DNA of 64,000 nucleotides from Celeribacter sp. HF31. Lineage in GTDB: Bacteria; Pseudomonadota; Alphaproteobacteria; Rhodobacterales; Rhodobacteraceae. The stretch spans positions 477,661 through 541,660 of the forward strand of contig NZ_JAATOT010000003.1 in assembly GCF_011806455.1 (NCBI RefSeq), in the 5' to 3' direction. The position numbers and the translations under genes were made by a program. Each line of letters opens with the position of its first letter. The stretch's first letter is position 1. This document shows, one piece after another, positions 1 to 9,894 of the stretch. Under the pieces are notes generated by a model. That model was not told the origin of the DNA, did no database searches, and saw only the letters and a list, made by a program, of their open reading frames with translations.

Positions 1-271
1 AGCGCAGGATTTCCTGATCACGGGTGACGCCGATCTGATTTTCATCGGTCGAGATCGTATAGGCGAGCCGATAGAGTGGCGTTTGCGTCGGGCCGAATTG
101 CTCGGTCAGGCGATTGACCAGAGTGTAGCTCTTGCGATCATCGGGTGCCAGAATGTCGACCTTGCCGCGCAGGGCCGCGCCACTGCTTCCCGGCCCGTAG
201 GCGGGGGTGAACCCGCAGCCCGCGAGGGCTGCGAGTGAAATCAGGAGAGTTCTGCGATCAAACGACGACAT
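1..271 (-). CDS. lptE: LPS assembly lipoprotein LptE (3' end outside window)
   Basis: Partial gene running off the left edge; about 90 residues are visible. The product starts [13 protein letters not shown] and has a short hydrophobic segment ending in the lipobox LAGC, so it should be a signal-peptidase-II lipoprotein. LptE plugs and assembles the LptD outer-membrane channel that delivers lipopolysaccharide to the cell surface. The visible part after the Cys ([12 protein letters not shown]) is typical of alphaproteobacterial LptE, and lptE directly after leuS is a common order in this group. The ATG lies inside the end of leuS, giving a 14-base overlap, so the two are probably translationally coupled. 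The rest of the protein cannot be judged. Confidence 0.85.
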   Translation of the reverse strand, partial: MSSFDRRTLLISLAALAGCGFTPAYGPGSSGAALRGKVDILAPDDRKSYTLVNRLTEQFGPTQTPLYRLAYTISTDENQIGVTRDQEILR

Positions 272-2936
272 TGACGATGCGGCCCGGGACAACGATGAGT
301 TTCTTCGGCGACCCGCCATCGAGCGCCTTTTTCACAGCATCGTTTTCCAGCACCAGCTTTTCAACCTCTTCCTTCGGCATATCTTTCGGAACAGAGATTT
401 CGTCGCGGCGTTTGCCGTTGATCTGGATCGGAAGCGTCACCGTGTCCTCGACCAGCATCGCTTCATCCGGCGTGGGCCAGGCGGCTTTTGCGATCAGGCC
501 TTCGCCGCCCAGCATGGACCACATGTCTTCCGCGAGGTGCGGGGTCATGGGGGACATCAGCTGCGCGAGGGTTTTGAGGGCAAAGCGTTTCGCCTCGCGC
601 CCCGCTTTGGATTTCGCGATGGTGTTGGTGAAGCCGTAGAGTTTCGCAATCGAGGCGTTGAAGCCAAAGCTCTCGATGCCCTGCGTAACCTCGAACATCG
701 CCTTATGTGCGGCGCGCATCAGCTCTTCGTCGCCTTGGCCCTGTTCCGGCGCGGCATCGAGCTCAGCGGCCAGACGCCAGACACGGCCGAGGTGCTTGTG
801 CGAGGCTTCGGCACCCGAGGCGGTCCATTCCACGTCACGCTCCGGCGGACTATCGGAGAGCACGAACCAGCGCGCGGTGTCTGCGCCGAATTGTTTGATG
901 ATCTCGACCGGGTCCACCACATTGTTTTTGGACTTGGACATCTTGGCGGAGGCAATAATATCTATCTGACTATTAGCCGCATCGAGCTCCTTATGAAGCA
1001 AATAGGCGCTTTTGGGATCGCTTTCATCAAATAGCGGGCTACAGCGTTTCTTTGCTGCGATGTCTGCTTTCGACAATGCAAACCTTTCGCTTTCCAAAGT
1101 GTAAATGACGACTTGGTCGGGATAGAAGAAGCGAGCACGCAGTCTACCTTCATTGTCAGTGTATGCTTGTTGATAAATCTCATGGGTCACCATGCCCTGC
1201 GTGAACAGCGCATCGAACGGTTCACGCGCGCTGGCGGGCAGGTGGCCGGTCTCGTTCATCGCGCGCGCGAAGAAGCGGGAATAGAGAAGGTGCAGAATCG
1301 CATGCTCGATGCCGCCGATATATTGATCGACGTTCATCCAATACTCGGCGTCCTCGGCGACGGTCGGCGTCGTGGCATGCGGCGCGGTGAAACGGGCGTA
1401 ATACCAGGAGCTGTCGACAAAAGTGTCCATCGTGTCAGTCTCGCGCAGGGCCGCGCCGCCGCAGTTCGGACAGGTCGTGTTGCGCCAGGACGGGTGACGG
1501 TCGAGCGGGTTGCCGGGGATGGAGAAATCAATCGCCTTGCCGTCCTCGTCAAAGGGCAGCTCGATCGGCAGGTTCTCTTTCTTCTCCGGAACCACGCCGC
1601 AAGCCTCGCAATGCACCACTGGGATCGGACAGCCCCAATAGCGCTGACGCGACAGCCCCCAATCGCGCAGGCGGAATTTGGTCACGCCATGACCGACACC
1701 GTTCGCTTCGCAGAAATCGACGGCGGAGTTCACACCCTCGTCGCCGGTCTGAACCTCTTCACCCGCAAAGCCGCGGATGTATTTGACGGTTTCGGATTTC
1801 GTCGGAACAAAGGCCTCGGTCTCGTTCAGATCGCCCTCGACCGGGGCAAAGACGTAGTTGATCGGCAGGCCGTATTTGGTCGCGAAATCAAAGTCGCGCT
1901 GGTCATGCGCGGGGCAGCCGAAAATCGCGCCGGTGCCGTAATCCATCAGGATGAAGTTGGCGATATAGACCGGCAGTTCCCACGACGTGTCGAAGGGGTG
2001 GCGCACGGTCAGGCCGGTGTTGAGGCCCAGTTTTTCGGCCTTCTCAATCGCCTCTTCCGTGGTGCCGCCCTTGCGGCAGTCCTCACAGAAAGCTGCGATC
2101 TCCGGGTTCTCGGCGGCCAGTTCTTTGGCCAGCGGATGATCCGCGGAGATGCCCACAAAGGACGCCCCCATCAGCGTGTCGGGACGGGTGGTGTAGACCT
2201 CGATCCGGTCGTGATGCGCGGGTGCATCGACAAGCGAGAAAGCAAACTGAAGACCGCGCGATTTGCCGATCCAGTTCTTTTGCATCGTTTTGACCTTGTC
2301 CGGCCAATTGTCGAGATGGTCGATGGCTTCCAGCAGGTCTTCGGAATAGTCGGAAATCTTAAAGAACCATTGCGTCAGTTCCTTGCGCTCCACCGGTGCG
2401 CCGGAGCGCCAGCCGCAGCCGTCGATCACCTGTTCGTTGGCCAAAACCGTCATATCGACCGGGTCCCAGTTCACGGTGGCGTTCTTGCGGTAGACCAGAC
2501 CCTTTTCCAGCATGTCGAGGAACATCGCCTGTTGCTGGCCGTAATACTCCGTGTCGCAGGTCGCGAACATGCGGGTCCAGTCAATCGAAAGCCCCAGCGG
2601 CTTCATCTGGTCGACCATCGTGTCGATGTTGTTATAGGTCCAGGTCTTAGGATGCCCGCCAGAGGCCATCGCTGCGTTCTCCGCCGGCATACCAAAGGCG
2701 TCAAAGCCCATCGGGTGCAACACGTTGAACCCGGTCGAGGATTTGTAGCGCGCCACCACATCGCCCATGGTGTAGTTGCGCACGTGACCGATGTGGATGC
2801 GGCCCGACGGATAGGGGAACATCTCAAGCACGTAATACTTCGGCTTGCTCTCGTCACGCTTGGCGAGGAACACATCCGCCTCATTCCAGGCAGACTGCCA
2901 TTTCGGTTCGATCTCGCTGGGCGCGTAGCGGCTCAT
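258..2936 (-). CDS. leuS: Leucyl-tRNA synthetase (class I)
   Basis: Charges tRNA-Leu with leucine in the cytoplasm. The HIGH motif is at residues 48-51 and KMSKS at 665-669; the editing (CP1) domain lies between them. I start at [14 protein letters not shown], the canonical N-terminus, not at the upstream in-frame Met that would add 18 residues; this gives 892 aa, longer than the roughly 860 of E. coli. The extra length is largely in the leucine-specific region between GMV (581-583) and KMSKS, where about 81 residues replace the roughly 49 of E. coli. That DNA (about 950-1190) is visibly AT-richer than its flanks. The gene is followed by overlapping lptE. The identification is certain; the origin of the insert is inference. 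Confidence 0.97.
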   Translation of the reverse strand: MSRYAPSEIEPKWQSAWNEADVFLAKRDESKPKYYVLEMFPYPSGRIHIGHVRNYTMGDVVARYKSSTGFNVLHPMGFDAFGMPAENAAMASGGHPKTWTYNNIDTMVDQMKPLGLSIDWTRMFATCDTEYYGQQQAMFLDMLEKGLVYRKNATVNWDPVDMTVLANEQVIDGCGWRSGAPVERKELTQWFFKISDYSEDLLEAIDHLDNWPDKVKTMQKNWIGKSRGLQFAFSLVDAPAHHDRIEVYTTRPDTLMGASFVGISADHPLAKELAAENPEIAAFCEDCRKGGTTEEAIEKAEKLGLNTGLTVRHPFDTSWELPVYIANFILMDYGTGAIFGCPAHDQRDFDFATKYGLPINYVFAPVEGDLNETEAFVPTKSETVKYIRGFAGEEVQTGDEGVNSAVDFCEANGVGHGVTKFRLRDWGLSRQRYWGCPIPVVHCEACGVVPEKKENLPIELPFDEDGKAIDFSIPGNPLDRHPSWRNTTCPNCGGAALRETDTMDTFVDSSWYYARFTAPHATTPTVAEDAEYWMNVDQYIGGIEHAILHLLYSRFFARAMNETGHLPASAREPFDALFTQGMVTHEIYQQAYTDNEGRLRARFFYPDQVVIYTLESERFALSKADIAAKKRCSPLFDESDPKSAYLLHKELDAANSQIDIIASAKMSKSKNNVVDPVEIIKQFGADTARWFVLSDSPPERDVEWTASGAEASHKHLGRVWRLAAELDAAPEQGQGDEELMRAAHKAMFEVTQGIESFGFNASIAKLYGFTNTIAKSKAGREAKRFALKTLAQLMSPMTPHLAEDMWSMLGGEGLIAKAAWPTPDEAMLVEDTVTLPIQINGKRRDEISVPKDMPKEEVEKLVLENDAVKKALDGGSPKKLIVVPGRIVNVVV

Positions 2937-3034
2937 GTTCACATCCTCAATCTCAGACAAACGCCGGGCAAGTGGGCCCGGCGTGGTCATAAATCCTTGG
3001 CTCTCCGGGGTCCAGAGGCCTTGTGTCGCTCGCC

Positions 3035-3598
3035 TCAGTTTCCTGTGCGGAGCTGGCGAGCGCGGGTCAAAATCGCATCTTCGACGGCTTGTACCGTCTC
3101 CTGGCTCACCGCACCGCCTCGGGTGTAGAGCGAGACGTTCAACGTGCGCGCATCCAGCGCCGGATCGGTCACGTTGATCACAGCCCGATAGGCACGGCCG
3201 CCGCCAGGCGGGGTGCCGTAGCCGGTGAGGATCACGCCGGTGAAGGGGTCGGCCTCTTGCACGGGCAGGAAGGACAGCACGTCAAGTGCAGCGTTCCAGA
3301 TGTATTTGTTGACTTGCACAGAGTCGGAGACAGAGCCGCGACCGCCACCGAAAATGGTCCGGCGTTTCGGCTGTTCGATCACAATGGTCTCGCCATTCGG
3401 GATTTCGACCACCTGACCGGTCGAACGCGTGTCCACTGTTGTGGTGCCTTCGGTCGTCACAACGGTCTCTTTCTTGCCGCCGGAGAACGGCAGGGAGCCC
3501 ATGCTATCTCCGAGAGAACCGACACTGTCAAACGCGCCACAGCCCGCAAGCGAAAGGGTCGCGATCAGGGCGGTGGTCAGAAAGGATGGGCGAAACAT
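3035..3598 (-). CDS. DUF3576 family lipoprotein
   Basis: A 187-aa predicted lipoprotein: hydrophobic N-terminus followed by the lipobox LAGC at about residues 17-20, then a low-complexity Gly/Ser/Thr linker and a C-terminal domain beginning near [14 protein letters not shown] that matches my memory of DUF3576. Proteins of this family sit in the envelope of alphaproteobacteria and their role is unknown to me. It is upstream of leuS on the same strand with about 100 bases between them, so co-transcription with leuS-lptE is plausible. The Met at 3598 is followed directly by a lipoprotein signal, which supports the start. Confidence 0.8.
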   Translation of the reverse strand: MFRPSFLTTALIATLSLAGCGAFDSVGSLGDSMGSLPFSGGKKETVVTTEGTTTVDTRSTGQVVEIPNGETIVIEQPKRRTIFGGGRGSVSDSVQVNKYIWNAALDVLSFLPVQEADPFTGVILTGYGTPPGGGRAYRAVINVTDPALDARTLNVSLYTRGGAVSQETVQAVEDAILTRARQLRTGN

Positions 3599-3689
3599 CT
3601 ACGGCTCCCTTACAAGATATCGCGGCAACCGTATCGCCCAGCCGCAAAAGGGACAAGGCCCCAAAACGCTTAAGATAAAGAGACAAGAC

Positions 3690-3721
3690 AAAAGGAAAGG
3701 GCCGCTCGTGATGAGCGGCCC
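3690..3721 (-). terminator. Intrinsic terminator of the porin gene
   Basis: A perfect 9-bp stem (GGGCCGCTC, 3699-3707, with GAGCGGCCC, 3713-3721) and 5-base loop lie 25 bases past the porin stop codon. Read on the minus strand, the stem is followed by the T-rich run TTTCCTTTTG. Confidence 0.85.
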
Positions 3722-3746
3722 TCAAGAATTTCAATTCCGTCAGGAA

Positions 3747-4991
3747 TTAGAATTCGAAGGACAGGGACAGAGTTGCACCGGAGTACAGCTCGTAGCCACC
3801 AACACCGGTGTCGATGTCGTCGGTGGATTCAGCAGCAACCGAGTTCGCATCAGCATAGGAAGCGAGGAAGGTTGCGCCGCCGCCGAGGTCGTATTCAGCA
3901 ACGATGTAAGCTGCGAAGTCGTCGTCGCCGTCTTTGTCGCCGAGGGTACCATCGTCGTCGCCGTCGATGTAACCTGCGGTCACAACCAGACCCATGCCGA
4001 AGTCGTATGCGCCTTCAACAGCGTACTCTTGTGCGCCGAAGAAGTCTTCTTGGAAGTAAGCAGCAACGGTGATCGGGCCATCGGAGTAGTCAGCGGAGAT
4101 GCCGTAGCCTTCTTCGGAGTCATAGGACACGTAGTAAGCGCCGAGGGTCACCGGACCAACCGGGTAGGAGACTTCGAGACCGTAGCCGGTTTCATCGAGG
4201 TAATCCATCACGGAGGCGGTGAAGTCAGCGCCGCCGAAGGTGGTGCCGAGGGTCAGAACGGTCATGTCATCGTAGAAAATGGCATCTTCGAACTCGTCCG
4301 GAGTGCCGCCGTTTTGCTCACCAGCGTTGGAGAGCTCAAAGCTGTACGGGTTGCCATCAACGCCGACGTTTTCCGCGTAGAACAAGCCAGCGGTGAAGTT
4401 GCCGAAATCAGCAGCCAAAGCGACTTGACCGGTCTCGTCAACTTCGCCGTCGATAGAGACGAAGGACACGGCGCCAGAGAACATGCCGTAGTTCGCGGTC
4501 ACCAAGATGCCGCCATCAACAGACGGGTAGACGAAAGTGTCGTCGCCAGCGGTGGTGGAGTCGCCGTCACCCGGGATGAAGTCGATTGCAACGTCATTCC
4601 AGTCGTCAGCTTCGTCCATGGGGGCGAAGAAGTCGTTGTCGTAGAGGGCGGACACGCCGTTGAAGGAGGCGTATGCGGTGTCAACGTCACCGAAGGACAG
4701 GCCGAACATGTCGTTGGAGATGGACACAACCCAGTCGGAAGAGTTCACGTCGCCGAGCGAGAAGGTGGAGCCTTGCGAGCTGTCTTCGAGGTCGATGTCG
4801 AGTTGAGCGGACGCGGTCCAGCCGTTGTTCAGCTCTTGGGACATGTTCACGTAGAGGCCGGCATCCCAGTAGAAGCCGTCTTCGTAGTCGTCGTTGTAGC
4901 CGATTTCTGCGTCACCGGACCAGGTCACTTCAGCGGAAGCGGCGCCAGCAAGCAGGGCGATCGCTGCGGAAGAAAGAAGGATGTTTTTCAT
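3747..4991 (-). CDS. Major outer-membrane porin (Rhodobacter-type beta-barrel)
   Basis: A 414-aa secreted protein. The start at MKNILLSSAAIALLAGAASA gives a clean signal peptide with an ASA cleavage site; the longer in-frame reading would bury this signal behind 12 residues. The mature protein is strongly acidic and built of alternating aromatic/polar beta strands (for example VTWSGDAEIGYNDDY, LGAYYVSYDSEEGYG) and ends in the C-terminal Phe (LSFEF) needed for outer-membrane barrel assembly. It should be a general diffusion porin, probably trimeric. It stands alone with its own terminator and a 220-base upstream region, consistent with a highly expressed monocistronic gene. Codon use appears highly biased, as expected for an abundant protein. 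Confidence 0.92.
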   Translation of the reverse strand: MKNILLSSAAIALLAGAASAEVTWSGDAEIGYNDDYEDGFYWDAGLYVNMSQELNNGWTASAQLDIDLEDSSQGSTFSLGDVNSSDWVVSISNDMFGLSFGDVDTAYASFNGVSALYDNDFFAPMDEADDWNDVAIDFIPGDGDSTTAGDDTFVYPSVDGGILVTANYGMFSGAVSFVSIDGEVDETGQVALAADFGNFTAGLFYAENVGVDGNPYSFELSNAGEQNGGTPDEFEDAIFYDDMTVLTLGTTFGGADFTASVMDYLDETGYGLEVSYPVGPVTLGAYYVSYDSEEGYGISADYSDGPITVAAYFQEDFFGAQEYAVEGAYDFGMGLVVTAGYIDGDDDGTLGDKDGDDDFAAYIVAEYDLGGGATFLASYADANSVAAESTDDIDTGVGGYELYSGATLSLSFEF

Positions 4992-5211
4992 TTTTTTCCC
5001 TCGTGGAATTTTATGAATATCAGGCATGCCGGCTAACCCGACACATGGCGAGAGAAATGCGCTTAAGTGGGCTTTGGGTCAAGCAAAGGCGCTTTTCTGA
5101 ACAAAGCTCTCTGAAAAATGATGCAACTTGGTCACACACCTGTTGCAGCGCGGCGCGACAACATTTTAAGAAACCCAAGGAATGTAGGCCGATAGGGCAT
5201 AGGAGGCAGAT

Positions 5212-5865
5212 ATGGGGTTGGCGGAGATCAAAGCGCGGGTTGTAAGCGAGGCGGAGCGTGTCGGGCGAGCGCCGGAGAGCGTCACTTTGATTGCTGTCTC
5301 CAAGGTTCAGCCCAATGAACGAGTCGCATCCGTGCTTGAAGAAGGCCACCGGGTGTTCGGCGAAAACAAGGTTCAGGAGGCCGCCGGGAAGTGGCCTGCG
5401 TTCAAAGAACAGTACGAAGGCGTAGAGCTGCATCTCATTGGGCCGCTTCAGACCAACAAGGCGCGTCAGGCGATGGAATTGTTCGATGTGATTCACACCG
5501 TGGACCGTCCGAAGCTTGCCAAAACCATCGCGCGGCTGGCCGAAGAGCTGGGGCAGTGCCCGCGTCTTTTCATTCAGGTGAACACCGGCGAGGAGCCGCA
5601 AAAGGCGGGGGTTCTGCCCGCCGATGCGGATGCCTTTATCAAGGAGTGTCGCGATTGGGGCCTCGTGATCGAGGGCTTAATGTGCATTCCGCCCGCCGAG
5701 GAAGAGCCGTCCTTGCACTTCGCGCTGTTGAAAAAGATCGCGCATCGCAACGGGCTTGAGGGCCTGTCGATGGGGATGTCCGGCGATTTCGAAACCGCGA
5801 TTGCGCAGGGTGCGACCCATGTCCGGGTCGGCTCCGCGATCTTTGGCGAGCGGGATTATTCCTGA
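5212..5865 (+). CDS. YggS/PROSC-family PLP homeostasis protein
   Basis: A 217-aa member of the YggS family, which binds pyridoxal 5'-phosphate in a TIM-barrel fold and keeps free PLP balanced; no catalytic reaction is firmly known. The PLP-binding Lys is K31 in the motif IAVSKVQPNE, followed by the family motifs FGENKVQEA and HLIGPLQTNKA and the C-terminal SMGMSGDFETAIAQGATHVRVGSAIFG region (phosphate binding). A perfect AGGAGG sits 6 bases before the ATG. It is divergent from the porin and convergent with the GNAT gene 21 bases downstream. Confidence 0.93.
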   Translation: MGLAEIKARVVSEAERVGRAPESVTLIAVSKVQPNERVASVLEEGHRVFGENKVQEAAGKWPAFKEQYEGVELHLIGPLQTNKARQAMELFDVIHTVDRPKLAKTIARLAEELGQCPRLFIQVNTGEEPQKAGVLPADADAFIKECRDWGLVIEGLMCIPPAEEEPSLHFALLKKIAHRNGLEGLSMGMSGDFETAIAQGATHVRVGSAIFGERDYS

Positions 5866-5886
5866 CGATCAGTGTTGGGGCTGAGA

Positions 5887-6351
5887 CTAGGGTGCGATGC
5901 GTTTGGTCATGAAGACGCTCTCGGGATCTTCGCGATAGTCCGAGAAGGGGGCGCAATAGTCGAAATCGAATTTTTCATAGAGGGTGCGGGCGGCAGCGGA
6001 GGCGTCACGGCTTCCGGTTTCCAAGGATAAGCGCTCCAGGCCGCGTTTTTGTGCTTCCCGGATGACGGATTCTATAAGATGTGTTGCAGCGCCAAGCCCG
6101 CGTGCGCTTTCGATCACATGCATGGATTTGAGTTCGCCATGGCGCTCTGTGAGAGGTTTGAGGCCTGCAATCCCGACGCATGAACCCTCATGCCAAGCGC
6201 CGAAAAGTAGAACGCCGCTGTCGGCGTAGTCTTGCAGGTGGATGTGATGATTGCTCTCCACAGGATAATGGGCGTCGCCATAAGCGACATGCGCGACAAT
6301 GATCCGACGGACTTCCGGGTCGTTTGGGTTTGCGGGCCGAATGAGTGTCAT
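5887..6351 (-). CDS. GNAT-family N-acetyltransferase
   Basis: A 154-aa protein of the GCN5-related acetyltransferase fold. The acetyl-CoA pyrophosphate-binding loop is visible as [18 protein letters not shown], followed by the typical strand [10 protein letters not shown] and the C-terminal [12 protein letters not shown] segment. I start at [14 protein letters not shown] because the upstream extension lies in the preceding gene. Its ATG lies 4 bases after the L,D-transpeptidase stop codon, so the ribA / L,D-transpeptidase / GNAT genes look like one transcript. The substrate is unknown; similar small GNATs are often annotated as acting on amino acids or peptides. Confidence 0.85.
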
Positions 6352-6355
6352 GGTG

Positions 6356-6859
6356 TCACCGAACAACCAACCGCGTCGTCGGCGTGATGCGTTCCGCGAT
6401 CCAGCGCAGATGATCGGCACGAAAGGCCACACAGCCTTCGGTCGGATGTCGCGGCTTGCGCCAACGATGCACGAAAATGGCCGAGCCCTTGCCGGGTGTG
6501 GCCTCCGGCCAGTTCCAATCGGTGATAATCACCAGATCGTATAGCCGGTCTGCGCGGCGCATGTTTTCATGGCTGGCTTTGAAGGGCGCGCGCACGAGGT
6601 GGTTGTAGGCGGGATGATCGCCCGCGTCGCACCAGAGGTCGCCCACACGGATTTTCTCGCCTGTCATCGCCGGAATGCGATCCGCCCTGTAATAGAGCGC
6701 GGGCATGTGATGTGCGCCACGCGGGCTGGCCCCGTCGCCTTCGCGTTTGTCGTCAGTGATGCCGCCCTTGCCGATGGAACAGGGAAACCGCCGCCCCAAA
6801 AAACGCGCCCCCCAGCGGGTCACAACGATGTCGGTGGCTTTGAACATTGGGGCGCTCAT
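6356..6859 (-). CDS. L,D-transpeptidase (YkuD-type) family protein
   Basis: A 167-aa YkuD-like protein. The signature is [19 protein letters not shown] near residue 135-150: the His and the catalytic Cys of EGC fit the L,D-transpeptidase active site that crosslinks peptidoglycan through 3-3 bonds. The residue after the usual GC-x pair is Phe where classical YkuD has Arg or Asn, a variant that I recall in Rhodobacterales homologues. No signal peptide or membrane segment is evident, which is odd for a wall enzyme, so a cytoplasmic or non-classical role is possible. Its ATG overlaps the ribA stop (ATGA), indicating translational coupling. Confidence 0.8.
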
Positions 6860-7944
6860 AGAAGATGACCGGATTTGCGCGCTTTGGTGGCGAGGTAGGC
6901 CTCGTTGTAGCGATTCTCGCCCACCTTGAGCGGCACGCGTTCGGTGACCTCGATGCCTTGGTCCTTCATGCGCGCGATCTTATTCGGATTGTTGGTCAAA
7001 AGCCGGACCGCGCCAAATCCCATCTCTTTGAGGATCGCGGCGCCAATGCGGAAATCGCGTTCGTCATCCTCAAAGCCCAGGCGATGATTGGCCTCCACCG
7101 TATCAAACCCCTGATCCTGCAAAGAGTAGGCGCGCATCTTGTTGGCGTGGCCGATGCCGCGGCCCTCTTGGTTGAGATACAACAGAATGCCTTCGCCTTC
7201 TTCGCCCATCTGCGTCAAAGCGGCATTCAATTGCGGCCCGCAATCGCATTTCATCGAGCCGAAAATATCGCCGGTGAAACAGGCAGAATGCAGGCGGGCC
7301 AGCACGGGTTTTGCGCGATCCGGGCGACCGACTTCGACGACATAATGCTCTTCGCCGCCATCTTCGGGGCGAAACACATGCACGCGGGATGTCTCGGCGG
7401 CCAGCAAGGGCACGCGGGCGTGGACCATGTCGTGCAGCGGCGCGAGATCTGCCATCAGCGGCAGGGCGGTCTCGACCGGCAGAACAGTCAGGCCATGAGT
7501 GGCCGCGATCTCATAGGCGTTGTCCAAATCCACCATCACGGCGGCGGGCAAAAGACGCGCGGATTTCGCCAGAGCAATCGCCGCCTTGGCGCAAAGCGCA
7601 TTGCCACCGCGCAGGGATTGGAACGGGCCTTTCATCGGATGGGTCAGATCGTCCGCCGGGTTTGCGACGGCTTCGATCCAGGTGACATCGACATCTTTCG
7701 GCAGGATCAGCCGGGCCAGATCGCTGTCATAGGCGCGCGCCGACAGCGTCTCGGCCCGGCGTGCGGTGATCGCCAGATAGGCTTGACCCAGTTTGCGCAG
7801 GTCATTCAGGCGCGCGGAAGACAAGTCCTCGGCCGCAATCGCAAGTGCGGCCCCCGCCTCGGAGCGCAGCACAACCGGCACGCCCATACGCATGTCAGCG
7901 CGGGCGCGAGCGATGAGTTCTGAAAGGCTGGGTGCAAGGCTCAT
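6856..7944 (-). CDS. ribA: GTP cyclohydrolase II (RibA) with degenerate N-terminal extension
   Basis: Opens the imidazole ring of GTP, the first step of riboflavin synthesis. The C-terminal half has the three zinc-binding cysteines in HSACFTGDIFGSMKCDCG, the motif LYLNQEGRGIGHANK and the GTP-contacting RLLTNNPNKIARM segment. The protein is 362 aa, about 160 longer than stand-alone RibA. The N-terminal part (for example GVPVVLRSEAG and AIAAEDLSSARL) looks like a decayed RibB (DHBP synthase) domain: it follows the general RibB order but lacks the acidic DRENEGD active-site motif. DHBP synthase activity is therefore unlikely. It heads the ribA / L,D-transpeptidase / GNAT operon and is divergent from a response regulator. 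Confidence 0.94.
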   Translation of the reverse strand: MSLAPSLSELIARARADMRMGVPVVLRSEAGAALAIAAEDLSSARLNDLRKLGQAYLAITARRAETLSARAYDSDLARLILPKDVDVTWIEAVANPADDLTHPMKGPFQSLRGGNALCAKAAIALAKSARLLPAAVMVDLDNAYEIAATHGLTVLPVETALPLMADLAPLHDMVHARVPLLAAETSRVHVFRPEDGGEEHYVVEVGRPDRAKPVLARLHSACFTGDIFGSMKCDCGPQLNAALTQMGEEGEGILLYLNQEGRGIGHANKMRAYSLQDQGFDTVEANHRLGFEDDERDFRIGAAILKEMGFGAVRLLTNNPNKIARMKDQGIEVTERVPLKVGENRYNEAYLATKARKSGHLL

Positions 7945-8112
7945 GGCGATATCCGTCCTGTGATCAGGCCTCTCCTGTAGCGATTTTTGACATAAAGTGA
8001 AACATTTCCGCGCGATTTGACACGCTTGCGTGAGGGCTTTGTTGCAAATCTTGTTTTGGGGCGCCGCTCACCGCAGATCACAATCAAAGCAAAGTTAAAG
8101 GAGGTCTCTGTG

Positions 8113-8799
8113 ATGGCCACTCTCAAAAAAATTCTCCTCGTGGATGACGATGACGATCTGCGCGAGGCGCTGAGCGAGCAACTGGTGATGACCGAAGATT
8201 TCGATGTCTTCGAAGCCGACAGCGGCGCCACCGGCATGGAGAAGACCAAAGAGGGTCATTACGACCTGATCATGCTCGACGTGGGCCTGCCGGACACGGA
8301 TGGGCGCGAGCTTTGCAAGCGGATGCGCAAATCCGGGGTGAAGGCGCCGATCCTGATGCTCACCGGCCATGACACCGATGCCGATACGATCCTTGGCCTC
8401 GACAGCGGCGCCAATGATTACGTGACCAAACCGTTCAAATTCCCGGTGCTCTTGGCCCGCATCCGTGCGCAGCTTCGCACCCACGAACAATCCGAGGCCG
8501 CTGTCTTCCAGCTTGGGCCGTACACCTTCCAGCCAGCGCAGAAGATGCTTGTCACCGAAGACGACAAGAAAATCCGCCTCACGGAAAAAGAGACCAACAT
8601 TCTCAAATTCCTCTACCGCGCCACCGAAGGCGTCGTGCCGCGCGATGTCTTGCTGCATGAGGTCTGGGGCTACAACGCCGGTGTGACGACCCACACGCTT
8701 GAGACCCACATCTATCGCCTGCGTCAAAAGATCGAACCCGATCCCTCGAACGCGCGCCTTTTGGTGACCGAGGCGGGTGGCTATCGCCTCGCCTCCTGA
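8113..8799 (+). CDS. OmpR-family response regulator
   Basis: A 228-aa two-component response regulator. The receiver has the acidic pocket (DDDD near residues 11-14), phospho-acceptor D56 in LIMLDVGLP, the conserved Thr in LMLTGHD and Lys in YVTKPFK. The C-terminal half is a winged helix (RLTEKETNILKFLYRATEGVV ... THTLETHIYRLRQKIEP). I start at MATLKKILLVDD; the upstream in-frame Met is 32 codons earlier and lacks a good ribosome site, whereas AAAGGAGG precedes this one. No histidine kinase is adjacent, so it is an orphan. The sequence resembles CenR, an envelope regulator of Rhodobacter and Caulobacter, but that is from memory and unverified. Confidence 0.93.
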   Translation: MATLKKILLVDDDDDLREALSEQLVMTEDFDVFEADSGATGMEKTKEGHYDLIMLDVGLPDTDGRELCKRMRKSGVKAPILMLTGHDTDADTILGLDSGANDYVTKPFKFPVLLARIRAQLRTHEQSEAAVFQLGPYTFQPAQKMLVTEDDKKIRLTEKETNILKFLYRATEGVVPRDVLLHEVWGYNAGVTTHTLETHIYRLRQKIEPDPSNARLLVTEAGGYRLAS

Positions 8800-8912
8800 T
8801 CCGAAAAAACCTGAACTTGCGCAGGAACCTTTTGGCGCCAGAGCGAGTTCGATACAGGAAGAGCCCTCGCACATCGGGTCAAGGATGTGCAGTCCCTCGT
8901 CCCTCGACTTAC

Positions 8913-8942
8913 GCCCGGCCTCAGTGCCGGGCATTTTTTTTT
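8913..8942 (+). terminator. Intrinsic terminator after the response regulator
   Basis: GCCCGGC (8913-8919) pairs perfectly with GCCGGGC (8926-8932) around a 6-base loop, followed by A and nine T. The block GCCGGGCATTTTT is then repeated at 8943, a local duplication. The terminator is about 115 bases after the response regulator stop; those bases hold no convincing ORF. Confidence 0.9.
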
Positions 8943-9049
8943 GCCGGGCATTTTTGCGGTTTTGTCGGGAGCGCTATGCGCGGCTTTCGGGTGGCGTCAT
9001 AGGCGGCAGGCGGGTAGGGTTCGGGGCAAATCTGATCCGAGGACCGACC

Positions 9050-9838
9050 ATGCCCTTTACCCTTGCCACCTGGAACATCAACTCCGTGCGCCTGCGCGAG
9101 CCGATCGTGCTCAAACTGCTGGAAGAGGAAGCGCCCGATGTGTTGTGCCTTCAGGAGTGCAAATCGCCGGTCGACAAAATCCCGATGGAGGGGGTTCGGG
9201 CGCTGGGCTACACCCACATGGTGGCGCGCGGGCAAAAGGGCTACAACGGCGTCGCGATCCTGTCCAAGATCCCGATGGTCGAAGCCGGGGCCGCAGATTA
9301 CGCCTCCCTCGGTCACGCGCGCCACATTGCGGGCAAGCTGGAAAACGGCGTGACGATCCATAATTTCTACGTTCCTGCGGGCGGCGATGTGCCGGATCGC
9401 GAGGTGAACGAGAAATTCGGCCAGAAACTCGATTACCTGACCGAGATGCGCGATGCCTTTCACGCCGATGCGCCTGAGAAAGCCATTCTCGTCGGCGACC
9501 TGAACATCGCGCCGCGCGAGGACGATGTCTGGGATCACAAGAAACTCCTGAAGATCGTGTCGCACACCCCCATTGAGGTCGAACACCTCGCCCAGACCCA
9601 AGACGCCGGGAAGTGGGTCGACATCACCCGTCAGGATATCCCCGAGGGCCTGCTTTATAGCTGGTGGTCCTACCGCGCCAAGGATTGGGATGCCGCTGAC
9701 AAGGGGCGTCGTCTCGATCACATTTGGGCCACGCCGGATATTTCCAATGCGGGCCATGGATCGCGCGTGCTGCGGGCTGCGCGGGGCTGGGACAAACCGT
9801 CGGATCACGCGCCGGTCTTTGCGACCTTCGATCTTTAA
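9050..9838 (+). CDS. xthA: Exodeoxyribonuclease III (AP endonuclease)
   Basis: A 262-aa member of the exonuclease-endonuclease-phosphatase fold acting in base-excision repair, cutting at abasic sites and removing nucleotides from 3' ends. The family motifs appear in order: LATWNINSVR (N-terminus), LQECKSP (metal-binding Glu), GDLNIAPREDDVWD (catalytic Asp/Asn), RRLDHIWAT and SDHAPVFATFDL (catalytic Asp-His at the end). The start at MPFTLATWN is the family start; the in-frame upstream stretch runs through the terminator and is not coding. A single gene between the terminator and the thioredoxin gene. xthA/xth naming is by family, not by orthology test. Confidence 0.94.
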   Translation: MPFTLATWNINSVRLREPIVLKLLEEEAPDVLCLQECKSPVDKIPMEGVRALGYTHMVARGQKGYNGVAILSKIPMVEAGAADYASLGHARHIAGKLENGVTIHNFYVPAGGDVPDREVNEKFGQKLDYLTEMRDAFHADAPEKAILVGDLNIAPREDDVWDHKKLLKIVSHTPIEVEHLAQTQDAGKWVDITRQDIPEGLLYSWWSYRAKDWDAADKGRRLDHIWATPDISNAGHGSRVLRAARGWDKPSDHAPVFATFDL

Positions 9839-9894
9839 AATCCATGCCGAAAAGCGCATATAAGCGCCAAGCAACCAGTTAAAGGAGAACCGAT

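Noticed and set aside
1113..3128. A 671-codon open frame on the plus strand opposite leuS
   Set aside because: Antisense shadow of leuS with no family resemblance.
7941..8249. A 102-codon minus-strand frame between ribA and the response regulator
   Set aside because: It overlaps the start of the response regulator on the other strand, has no start signal and is Ser/Arg-rich noise.
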